From Thermoplasmata archaeon (GTDB taxonomy: Archaea; Thermoplasmatota; Thermoplasmata; Lutacidiplasmatales; UBA184): a stretch of 5,269 nt of DNA. Below the pieces are notes generated by a model. That model searched no databases. It was not told where the DNA came from and saw only the letters and a list, made by a program, of their open reading frames with translations. How positions within the stretch are numbered: position 1 is the first letter of the stretch; every line of letters begins with the position of its first letter. Where the stretch lies: the NCBI GenBank assembly GCA_030044695.1, contig JASIDM010000074.1, positions 1-5,269 of the forward strand, in the 5' to 3' direction. The translations under genes were made by a program, and so were the position numbers. Below, in pieces: positions 1 through 5,269 of this stretch.

Positions 1-1
1 C

Positions 2-322
2 CCGCCGCTCGCGCCGACCCCTCGGCCATCCGCTCCGGAGCTGCTGCCGACCCCGGACCGTCCGACCCGGCTCGCGCCGGATGACGACGACCGACGACCC
101 CTCAGCGGCCTTGCCACGTTCCTGGTCGAAGTCGCCGAACTCACCCATCCCAAGACCCCCGCAGCCGACGCGCCGACGGGTACGGGGGCCTCGCCGCTGC
201 CGCCGCCCGCCGTCCTTCACCCCCGCGAGTACGTGGTGGCTCGGCCGGTCCACTGCCACCACCCGATCCCGGAGCGCAGCGTCTCGCGCGACGCCTGCCG
301 GCTTTGGCGGTACGGCCGGTAG
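2..322 (+). CDS. C-terminal part of an unrecognised proline-rich protein with a Cys/His tail (5' end outside window)
   Basis: An open frame runs from the left edge to a TAG at 320-322, giving 106 residues with no start inside the window. I do not recognise the family. The visible part begins with a Pro-rich stretch (about residues 1-26) and an acidic DDDD patch (27-30). A short segment that could be an amphipathic helix follows (about 34-48, LSGLATFLVEVAEL), then a second Pro/Ala linker (50-70). It ends in a compact basic tail with the pattern CHH at 85-87 and C99, and the last residues are RLWRYGR. The Cys/His spacing could bind a metal but matches no zinc finger I can name. Third codon positions are overwhelmingly G or C in this frame, which supports it over the overlapping frames. 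It converges on the SDR gene with a 38-bp gap. Whether it is a real gene is moderately certain; its function is unknown. Confidence 0.5.
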   Translation, partial: PPLAPTPRPSAPELLPTPDRPTRLAPDDDDRRPLSGLATFLVEVAELTHPKTPAADAPTGTGASPLPPPAVLHPREYVVARPVHCHHPIPERSVSRDACRLWRYGR

Positions 323-360
323 GCCAACGACGACCGGATCGACCCGGTGGGGGCGTCACC

Positions 361-1257
361 TCACGACGGGGCGGCCTGGGACCGCAGGAACGGCTCGACC
401 TCGGCAAGCGGCCGGGTGAGGCCCGTGTACGCCGGGAGGCCGAGACGGTCCGAAAGGAGCCACTCGACCTCGTAGGCGTACAGCAACGACGAGCCCAGCG
501 ATTCCAGGGCGCGGGCCAAGCGGATCGAAGCGGCCGGCCCAAGCCGGACGTACTTCGGCGAGCGACCCGCGGCCCGGAACAACGCGTCGGTCAGGTCGCG
601 GTAGCGCCACCGCCGCGGTCCGCCGACCGGAAGATCGCGACGCCCGCCGATCACTGCCTCCCGACGCAGGATCGCGGCGAGGTCGTCCACCGCGAGGGGG
701 CTGAGGTGGTATTCCCCATCGCCGAACATCGGGAACCGGTGGTACCGCCGGACCAGGCGGAGCATCACGGTGAGCAGGCGGTCGTTGGGGCCGAACAGCA
801 TCGTGGGGCGCACGATCACGTAGGAGAGTCCGCTGGCCGCTACGGCGCCGTCGACTCGGCGCTTCTCCGCGAGGTACGGCAGGCCGGTCTCCAGGCGTTC
901 GGGAGCCTCCGGCACGCTGAGGTGAACGAAGCGGCGGATCCCGTGCTGCTCGCAGGACCGGACGAGCCGTACAAGACCGTCCGCCAACCGGACGAAGCGT
1001 CGCCGGGACGCCTGTCGGTACCAGGCGAGGGTGAGGACCGTGTCGACCCCATCCAGGAGCGGGGCCCAGTCCTCGACCTCGGCGACGTCGGCCGAGCGCA
1101 CCTCGAGCTGCGGGGCGAGCTCCTGCGGGGCCGGGTGCCGGTGGACCGAGCGGATGCGGTGGTCGGCCCCGAACTCTCGGAGCACCGCCCGCCCCACGAG
1201 GCCCGAGCACCCTCCCACGACCAGGAGGCGCGGGGCCTCGCCGGTCGAGGCGCTCAT
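361..1257 (-). CDS. NAD(P)-dependent atypical SDR, NDUFA9/NmrA-like epimerase family
   Basis: The product is 298 residues, a normal length for single-domain atypical short-chain dehydrogenases. A Rossmann fold opens the protein: LLVVGGCSGLVG at residues 11-22 contains GxxGxxG (G16, G19, G22). SADV at 56-59 sits where such proteins contact the adenine. The LSVPEA segment (113-118) is followed by YLAEK (Y128, K132), matching the family YxxxK pair, and then IVRPTMLFGPND (148-159), typical of NDUFA9-like and NmrA-like members. The C-terminal part (about 180-298) would be the smaller substrate-side lobe. The substrate cannot be read from sequence; relatives act on nucleotide sugars or quinone/steroid-like compounds, or serve as non-catalytic NAD(P)H-binding proteins such as the complex I accessory subunit. 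The frame stays open upstream to 1428, but that extension lies antisense-like inside lipB and is Arg/Gly-rich. The ATG at 1257 overlaps the lipB stop as ATGA and sits just before the Rossmann strand, so it is preferred. Family assignment is firm, function is not. Confidence 0.88.
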   Translation of the reverse strand: MSASTGEAPRLLVVGGCSGLVGRAVLREFGADHRIRSVHRHPAPQELAPQLEVRSADVAEVEDWAPLLDGVDTVLTLAWYRQASRRRFVRLADGLVRLVRSCEQHGIRRFVHLSVPEAPERLETGLPYLAEKRRVDGAVAASGLSYVIVRPTMLFGPNDRLLTVMLRLVRRYHRFPMFGDGEYHLSPLAVDDLAAILRREAVIGGRRDLPVGGPRRWRYRDLTDALFRAAGRSPKYVRLGPAASIRLARALESLGSSLLYAYEVEWLLSDRLGLPAYTGLTRPLAEVEPFLRSQAAPS

Positions 1258-1922
1258 GCCGACGGGGCGTTCGCGACGGAGATCGTGCTGGGCCGGCCGG
1301 CGCGGCCGAGACCGCCGCCGAACCGGGCCTCCCACGCCGAGATCACCGCCGGACGGACCTCGCCGAGCGCCACCGGCCGGGCGAGCTCGCGCGCCATCGA
1401 GGTCATCACCGTCCCGTCGAGCCCGCACGGGCGGAACCGCGCGAACGCCCCGAGGTCCGGCTCGACGTTCAGGGCAAATCCGTGGAACGTCACCCAGTGG
1501 TCGACCGCGATGCCGATCGAGGCGATCTTGCGCCGACCGTCCACCCAGACCCCTGGTTGCCCGGAGAGGTGGCCGCCGACGATCCCGAAACTCGCCAGGG
1601 CATCCGTCACGAGGCCCTCGAGATCCCGGACGAACCGGCGGACGTCCCGGTCCCGGCGCTCGAGGTCCACGATCGGGTAGCCGACGAGCTGGCCCGGACC
1701 GTGGTACGTCGCGTGGCCTCCGCGCTCCACCTCGACCACCGGCAGGCCGGAGGCGGCGGCCGAGCCGTCGTCGCCCTGGACCCCGACCGTCACCACCGGC
1801 GGGTGCTCGACGAGCACAAGGGTGTCGTCGAGGGCGCCCCGTCGCCGCTCGGCGACCAGGAGCCGCATCGCCGCGAGGGCGTCGGCGTACTCCCGCAGCC
1901 CCCAGTCAACGGTCGCCGGCAG
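1254..1922 (-). CDS. lipB: Octanoyl-[acyl carrier protein]:protein N-octanoyltransferase LipB
   Basis: LipB moves an octanoyl group from acyl carrier protein to the target lysine of lipoyl domains such as E2 or GcvH; lipoyl synthase then inserts sulfur. Family signatures are clear: EHPPVVTVG near the N-terminus, RGGHATYHGPGQLVGYPI, GVWV, RKIASIGIAV and FHGFALNV, then PCG. With the start used here the catalytic lysine is K132 and the catalytic cysteine C166, close to the positions known for E. coli LipB (K135, C169). The first ATG, at 1868, would remove a family-typical N-terminal VDWGLREYADAL that is encoded in frame just upstream. No ATG, GTG or TTG lies between that segment and the Shine-Dalgarno-like GAGGAGG at 1936-1930, but a CTG at 1922-1920 sits 7 nt after it. 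That start gives 222 residues, normal for the family, and a 17-bp overlap with the E3 gene. Function is near certain; the CTG start is an inference. Confidence 0.93.
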   Translation of the reverse strand: MPATVDWGLREYADALAAMRLLVAERRRGALDDTLVLVEHPPVVTVGVQGDDGSAAASGLPVVEVERGGHATYHGPGQLVGYPIVDLERRDRDVRRFVRDLEGLVTDALASFGIVGGHLSGQPGVWVDGRRKIASIGIAVDHWVTFHGFALNVEPDLGAFARFRPCGLDGTVMTSMARELARPVALGEVRPAVISAWEARFGGGLGRAGRPSTISVANAPSA

Positions 1923-3348
1923 GGGCGGTCCTCCTCGCGACGTGCATCGGCTCGCCGAGCCAGAGGAGCGCCGCCTCCTGCAGCCCCTCGCTGAACGTCG
2001 GGTGCGGATGGATCGTCAGCGCAAGATCGCGGACCGTCGCGCCCATCTCGAGGGCGTGGGCCGCCTCCGCCGCGAACTCCCCGACGGCGGCGCCGGCGCC
2101 GTGGACGCCGAGCAGGCGTCCGTCCGCGTCGTCGCCGACGACCTTGATCCAGCCGGTGGTCGCGTGGCTCGCGTGGGCGCGCCCCAGCGCCGCGTACGGG
2201 AACCTCGCCTCCCTCGGCGAGCGGCCGGCCTTCTCGGCGTCGGCCCGGGTCATCCCGACCGTGGCGAGCTCCGGGTCGGTGAAGACGACCGAGGGGATCG
2301 CGCGGAAGTCGAACCGCGTCGGGCGCCCGCAGATCGCCTCGGCGGCGACGATCCCCTCCCGGTAGGCCTTGTGGGCCAGCATCGGGGGCCGCGCGACGTC
2401 CCCCGCGGCGTAGAGGTGCGGGACGTTGGTCCGCAGCTGGGCGTCGACCCGCACGAAGCCGGTCTTCGGCTCGAGCTCGACGCCGGCGTCCTCCAGGCCC
2501 AGGCCGTCGGTCGCCGGCCGCTTGCCGACCGTGACGAACAGCCGCTCCGCCGTGAGCGTCTCCTTGCCGGCGGGACCCTCGACGTCCAGGGCGAGCTCCT
2601 TCGCGTCGCGGCGGAGCCCGGTCGCTCGTGTGCCGGTCCGGATCTCGACCCCAAGGCGCCCGAGGGCCGCCGTGAGCTCCCTTGAGAGGTCGGGGTCCAG
2701 CCCCGGCAGGAGCTGGGGGAGCAGCTCGACGATCGTCACCTTCACGCCGACCCGCGCGGCGAACTGGCCGAGCTCGCAGCCGCTGACGCCGCCGCCGAGG
2801 ACCAGGAGCGATCGCGGGAGGCTCTTCATCGACAACAGCTCCCAGGCGTTGACAACCCGCTCGCCGTCGGTCTCGAACCCGCGGAGCGTCGCGTGGACGG
2901 CGCCCGTGGCGATCACGGCGCTCTCGAAGTCGAGCCGCTCGTGGCCCCCGTCGGCTCCCCGGACGTCCAGGGAGTGCGGCCCGGTGAACCGGCCTTCGCC
3001 GGGGAGCACCGTGACGCCGGCGGCCTTCAGCAGGGTCTGGACGCCGGCCCGCTCCTTGGCGACGACTGACTCCTTCCAGCGCATCGTCGCGGCGAGGTCG
3101 TACGTCGCCCCCGGCGCGAGCACGCCGACCCCCGGTCCCTCGGTCGCGACGGCGTGGAACAGCTGCGCGGCGTGGATCAGCGCCTTGGACGGGATGCACC
3201 CGCGGTTGAGGCACTCGCCGCCGAGCTGGTCCCGCTCCACGAGGACCACCTTCTTGCCGAGCTGCCCGGCCCGGATCGCGGCCATGTAGCCGGCGGGACC
3301 GCCCCCCAGCACGGCGACCTCGGTCGTTCGGGCGTACGTACCGGCCAT
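1906..3348 (-). CDS. lpdA: Dihydrolipoamide dehydrogenase (E3 of 2-oxoacid dehydrogenase complexes)
   Basis: This 480-residue flavoprotein reoxidises the dihydrolipoyl arm of E2 (or the glycine cleavage H protein) and passes electrons through FAD to NAD+. Visible in order: an FAD-binding GGGPAG (15-20); the redox-active disulfide in GGECLNRGCIPSK (C46 and C51); an ATG motif (147-149); a second Rossmann motif LGGGVSGCELG for NAD (184-194); the FAD-contacting HLYAAGDV (311-318); and the C-terminal dimerisation domain carrying HPHPTFSE with the catalytic His449-Glu454 dyad. All key residues are present and the length is standard, so an active enzyme is expected. The ATG at 3348 is preceded by GAGGGTGA and lies 4 bp after the E1 alpha stop, consistent with translational coupling. 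E3 is often shared between several complexes, so the neighbouring E1 alpha does not restrict its role. The alternative family members, mercuric reductase and glutathione reductase, lack this combination of CLNxGCIPSK and HPHPTxSE context, so the call is firm. Confidence 0.97.
   Translation of the reverse strand: MAGTYARTTEVAVLGGGPAGYMAAIRAGQLGKKVVLVERDQLGGECLNRGCIPSKALIHAAQLFHAVATEGPGVGVLAPGATYDLAATMRWKESVVAKERAGVQTLLKAAGVTVLPGEGRFTGPHSLDVRGADGGHERLDFESAVIATGAVHATLRGFETDGERVVNAWELLSMKSLPRSLLVLGGGVSGCELGQFAARVGVKVTIVELLPQLLPGLDPDLSRELTAALGRLGVEIRTGTRATGLRRDAKELALDVEGPAGKETLTAERLFVTVGKRPATDGLGLEDAGVELEPKTGFVRVDAQLRTNVPHLYAAGDVARPPMLAHKAYREGIVAAEAICGRPTRFDFRAIPSVVFTDPELATVGMTRADAEKAGRSPREARFPYAALGRAHASHATTGWIKVVGDDADGRLLGVHGAGAAVGEFAAEAAHALEMGATVRDLALTIHPHPTFSEGLQEAALLWLGEPMHVARRTAPAGDR
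1929..1936 (-). promoter_or_regulatory. Shine-Dalgarno site for lipB inside the E3 gene
   Basis: On the minus strand the bases read GAGGAGGA, a near-perfect anti-16S match, ending 6 nt before the CTG at 1922. In the E3 reading frame this site is made by a tandem AGG-AGG pair coding for the two arginines of HVARRTAP near the C-terminus. It decides the lipB start: no ATG, GTG or TTG in the lipB frame lies within ribosome-binding distance, whereas the 1868 ATG is over 60 nt away. Confidence 0.6.
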
Positions 3349-3352
3349 CGGC

Positions 3353-3360
3353 TCACCCTC
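3353..3360 (-). promoter_or_regulatory. Shine-Dalgarno-like site for E3 overlapping the E1 alpha stop
   Basis: The minus strand reads GAGGGTGA directly before GCCG and the E3 ATG at 3348. Its last three bases are the TGA stop of the E1 alpha gene. Ribosomes finishing E1 alpha would therefore terminate on the E3 ribosome-binding site, which fits coupled translation of the two subunits. Confidence 0.5.
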
Positions 3361-4414
3361 GGCCCCCCGAGGACGGCGACGCCGAGCCGGCCGGGCCCAA
3401 AACGTCCGCGGTGAGCGTCGCGAGGGCCGGAGGCGGCGTCGCTTCGGCGGCGGCGATCGCCTCGCGCACGGCGGTCTCCGCCGCCGCGGTCCGCCGCGCC
3501 CGCTCGGACGCCGGGAGCAGGCCCTGCGCGGACAGCCAGAGCTCGAGGCGCCCTACCGGGTCCCGAGCTGCGGCGCGCTCGGCCCAGCCGCTCGGCTGGT
3601 AGCGGCTCGGGTCATCCGAGCTCGAATGGGCCGTCATCCGGAACATCACGAACTCGAGCATCTCCGCCGGGGCCCCGCCGCGGATCCTCTCCAGGGCCCG
3701 GTGGAGCGCCTCGTAGCAGGCGAAGAAGTCGGTCCCGTCCACGCGGGCTCCCGCGAGGCCGTACGCCGCCGCCTTGGCGGCCAGCGTCGGGACCGCGGAC
3801 TGGCGCTCGACCGGGACGGAGATCGCCCACTGGTTGTTGGTGCAGACGAACAGCACCGGTAGCCCGAACACTGCGGCGAAGTTCATCCCGGCGTGGAAGT
3901 CGTTCGAGCTCGTCGCCCCGTCCCCGAAGAACGCCAGCGAGGCGGCCCTCGCCTTGCGGCGGCGCATCCCGTGGGCGACCCCCACGGCATGGGAAATCTG
4001 GGTGCCGATCACCGACGACATCGACACGTAGTGGACGTCGCGGGCGGTCGGGTGGCAGGGCATGTTGCGGCCCAGGGCCGGGTCCTTGGCGTCCGCGAAC
4101 AGGTGGTGGACGTAGGTCCCGAGCGGATGGCCCCGGACGAGCGCGACGAGCTGCTCCCGGAGCCCGGGAAGGACCCAGTCGTCCGGCCGGCTCGCGAGGC
4201 CCGCCGCGACGTTCACCGCCTCCTGTCCGGTCGCGGCCCCGTAGAAGCCGACGCGACCCTGGCGCTGCAGCGCCAGCATGCGGGCATCGAGGGTCCGGGC
4301 GAGGACCATCCATTGGTGCGCCGACGCGACGAGCCGCTCCCAGTCGTCGCCGAGCGAGGCCGCGACCTGCTCGCGGGAGTACGGGAGGGGCTCGACGGGG
4401 CCGGTCGCCAGCAC
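3353..4414 (-). CDS. 2-oxoacid dehydrogenase E1 component, alpha subunit (pyruvate or branched-chain type)
   Basis: This 353-residue protein is the alpha subunit of the thiamine-diphosphate decarboxylase that starts a 2-oxoacid dehydrogenase complex; it normally pairs with a beta subunit as alpha2beta2. Evidence: QGRVGFYGAATGQEA (52-66) near the N-terminus; the ThDP/Mg motif from GDG (164-166) to NN (193-194), continuing into the family's NNQWAISVPVERQ; and AHSSSDDPSRYQP (262-274), the loop that in human BCKDH E1 alpha carries the active-site His and the regulatory serines. H263 is the equivalent His. The SSDD-type loop leans towards branched-chain or broad-specificity enzymes over classical pyruvate dehydrogenase, but substrate cannot be settled from sequence. 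The last 15 or so residues are a Pro/Ser/Gly-rich tail. The start is GTG at 4414; the frame continues upstream without ATG, GTG or TTG to a stop at 4544-4546, with only a CTG at 4420 as alternative, and there is no clear Shine-Dalgarno site. No E1 beta or E2 gene adjoins it. Confidence 0.93.
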   Translation of the reverse strand: MLATGPVEPLPYSREQVAASLGDDWERLVASAHQWMVLARTLDARMLALQRQGRVGFYGAATGQEAVNVAAGLASRPDDWVLPGLREQLVALVRGHPLGTYVHHLFADAKDPALGRNMPCHPTARDVHYVSMSSVIGTQISHAVGVAHGMRRRKARAASLAFFGDGATSSNDFHAGMNFAAVFGLPVLFVCTNNQWAISVPVERQSAVPTLAAKAAAYGLAGARVDGTDFFACYEALHRALERIRGGAPAEMLEFVMFRMTAHSSSDDPSRYQPSGWAERAAARDPVGRLELWLSAQGLLPASERARRTAAAETAVREAIAAAEATPPPALATLTADVLGPAGSASPSSGGRG

Positions 4415-4476
4415 GGGCAGCTCGAGCCGGTCCGTGGTCTTGAGGTCTCGCGGCCGCCGAGCCCCGGGACGCCGTC

Positions 4477-4494
4477 GGCGGCCGTCGGGCCGCC
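4477..4494. repeat. Inverted repeat, 7-bp arms with 4-base loop
   Basis: GGCGGCC and GGCCGCC are exact reverse complements separated by GTCG. The hairpin is bracketed by a direct repeat of GCCCCGGGA at 4461-4469 and 4492-4500, the second copy overlapping the right arm. It sits in the middle of the divergent region and has no T tract, so it is not an obvious terminator. It may be an operator or simply a product of the very high GC content. Confidence 0.3.
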
Positions 4495-4500
4495 CCGGGA

Positions 4501-4512
4501 GGTCGGCCGACC
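4501..4512. promoter_or_regulatory. 12-bp perfect palindrome, possible operator
   Basis: GGTCGGCCGACC is a perfect palindrome, 62 bp upstream of the ATG at 4574 and 87 bp upstream of the E1 alpha GTG. Its position between divergent genes would suit a dimeric regulator. At this base composition a perfect 12-bp palindrome is expected by chance about once per kilobase, so the support is weak. Confidence 0.25.
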
Positions 4513-4573
4513 GAACGTCGCCCCTAGACGCCGGTCGCCAGGCTCAAACGCGCGGGCCCTCTGGCCGCGAGGC

Positions 4574-5269
4574 ATGGGAGCGCGAGGTCCCGTGCGGCGG
4601 GCCCGGCGCACGGCCGCGGTCCTCGCCGCGGTCACGGCGCTGGTCGCGGTGGCGGTGCTCGCTCCGACGGGGGTCGGCGTCGGACCCCGGACCGTCTCGG
4701 CATCGTCGACCTCCGGCTCGGTGGGAGGTCTGAAGGTCCTAGGGTCCACGGGCGTCGGGCTCGACCCCGGGCTCGCGAGCGTCGACCCGGTCACGGGGGA
4801 GGTCGACGTCGCCAACGCCGGCTCGACGAACGTCAGCGTCCTCGACGGCCTGCTGACCGTCGGCAACGTGAGCATCTCGTCCAACGGATCGAGCCCGTTC
4901 GGGCTGCTCTACAACCCGGTGGACACGGACACGTTCCTCACGTACCACGCCTACATCGTCCCGCACCAGGTCACCATCCTCTACGGGCCCGTCGCCCTCG
5001 GCGGCCAGCGCCTCACGTCGGTCGGGGGGGTCACCGCGAGCGACGAGCCGGTCCTCGGGGCGTACGACCCCTACACGAACCTCGTCTACCTGACGGACGA
5101 CGGCGCCACGCCGGGGGCGATGGTCGTCGGTCCCTCCAACGAGACGCGGTTCGCGACCGTCACCTTCAGCGGGGACCCCCGGGACGTCAGCGTCGATCCG
5201 ACGAACGGCTGGGCCTACGTCGCCGGCCTCGGCTCCAACAACGTCACCTACCTCAGCGGGTACCGCTCG
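4574..5269 (+). CDS. Exported YncE/YVTN-type beta-propeller surface protein (3' end outside window)
   Basis: The frame opens at ATG 4574 and is unbroken to the right edge (232 residues seen). A basic n-region (R8, R9, R11, R12) and a hydrophobic stretch of Ala, Val and Leu (about 13-30) form a Sec-type signal peptide or membrane anchor; no lipobox cysteine follows. From about residue 71 come propeller-blade repeats starting DPVTGEVDVANAGSTNVSVL (71), NPVDTDTFLTYH (114), DPYTNLVYLTDD (165) and DPTNGWAYVAGLGSNNVTYL (208). The spacing is 43-51 residues and each repeat has the family's D/N-P...V-Y-V...N-V-x-V-x-x-G layout. Five N-x-S/T sequons are visible (N86, N98, N104, N189, N223), as expected of a glycosylated archaeal cell-surface protein. 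A GTG at 4592 in the same frame has a GAGGT at 4584-4588 before it and would give the more compact start MRRARR. Binding partner and role are unknown; proteins of this kind often sit in S-layers or act in adhesion. The family call is good, the cell-surface role is inferred. Confidence 0.82.
   Translation, partial: MGARGPVRRARRTAAVLAAVTALVAVAVLAPTGVGVGPRTVSASSTSGSVGGLKVLGSTGVGLDPGLASVDPVTGEVDVANAGSTNVSVLDGLLTVGNVSISSNGSSPFGLLYNPVDTDTFLTYHAYIVPHQVTILYGPVALGGQRLTSVGGVTASDEPVLGAYDPYTNLVYLTDDGATPGAMVVGPSNETRFATVTFSGDPRDVSVDPTNGWAYVAGLGSNNVTYLSGYRS

Larger units (their letters stand above)
4415..4573. promoter_or_regulatory. Divergent intergenic region between E1 alpha and the YVTN protein gene
   Basis: This 159-bp stretch must hold promoters in both directions if the operon starts at E1 alpha. 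It is extremely GC-rich, so no classical TATA box or -10/-35 pair stands out. The most AT-rich points are CTCAAGA on the minus strand (4444-4438) and CTCAAAC on the plus strand (4543-4549). Each begins 30-31 bp before its gene's start codon, where the TATA element of a leaderless archaeal transcript would lie. Between them are a 7-bp inverted repeat and a 12-bp palindrome. The assignment of any of these as functional is inference. Confidence 0.4.

Noticed and set aside
333..348. Small hairpin ACCGG-ATCGAC-CCGGT between the converging genes as a terminator
   Set aside because: Only five base pairs and no T tract on either strand; too weak to call at this base composition.
1258..1428. N-terminal extension of the SDR to the upstream start at 1428
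   Set aside because: The 57 extra residues are Arg/Gly-rich, lie inside the lipB coding sequence and precede the Rossmann motif that normally begins near the N-terminus; ATG 1257 overlaps the lipB stop as ATGA.
304..1680. Long plus-strand open frame (458 codons) across the SDR and lipB genes
   Set aside because: It is antisense to two genes with clear family motifs, is Arg/Pro/Gly-rich without recognisable domains, and such open antisense frames are expected at very high GC.
1031..2365. 444-codon plus-strand frame
   Set aside because: Antisense to SDR, lipB and E3, Arg/Ser/Pro-rich, no motif; a GC artefact.
1790..3214. 474-codon minus-strand frame inside the E3 gene
   Set aside because: It overlaps the E3 gene on the same strand in another frame and translates to low-complexity Arg/Gly/Pro sequence; E3 has all catalytic motifs.
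4213..4884. Minus-strand frame spanning the divergent region and the start of the propeller gene
   Set aside because: It overlaps both E1 alpha (other frame) and the signal peptide region of the propeller, and its product is low-complexity Thr/Arg/Pro-rich without family features.
1..5269. Mobile element, CRISPR, toxin-antitoxin or defence system
   Set aside because: No transposase or integrase motifs, terminal repeats, regular spaced repeats or small paired genes were seen; the genes are metabolic and cell-surface types.

Overview
This is a GC-rich, densely coded window. A four-gene block on the minus strand is flanked by one partial plus-strand gene at each end. The block reads right to left: 2-oxoacid dehydrogenase E1 alpha (3353-4414), dihydrolipoamide dehydrogenase E3 (1906-3348), lipoyl(octanoyl) transferase LipB (1254-1922 with the start argued here) and an NDUFA9/NmrA-like atypical SDR (361-1257). 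The junctions are a 4-bp gap, a probable 17-bp overlap and a 4-bp ATGA overlap, so this looks like one translationally coupled operon.

The plus-strand gene at the left edge (2-322) has lost its 5' end outside the window. It converges on the SDR with a 38-bp gap and encodes a proline-rich tail ending in a small Cys/His-containing segment of unknown function. At the right edge a gene starts at 4574, or possibly 4592, and runs off the window. It encodes an exported YncE/YVTN-type beta-propeller with N-glycosylation sequons, divergent from the E1 alpha gene across a 159-bp intergenic region.

Functionally, E1 alpha forms the thiamine-diphosphate half-site of a 2-oxoacid dehydrogenase complex, E3 reoxidises the lipoyl arm of the complex, and LipB attaches the octanoyl precursor of that cofactor to E2. 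The E1 beta and E2 genes are not in the window. Because the operon appears to begin with E1 alpha, they are not directly upstream of it either. The role of the SDR in this set is unknown.

Organism: the very high GC, compact gene overlaps, and an Asn/Ser/Thr-rich exported YVTN propeller without a lipobox suggest a high-GC archaeon of the Thermoplasmatota type. This is an inference from style only. A high-GC bacterium (Actinomycetota, Chloroflexota, Deinococcota) is not excluded, and LipB is more typical of bacteria. No RNA genes, CRISPR arrays, insertion sequences or other mobile elements were seen. Nothing here is clearly a novel defence or mobile system. The points most worth a second look are the lipB start, the incomplete complex operon and the divergent promoter region.
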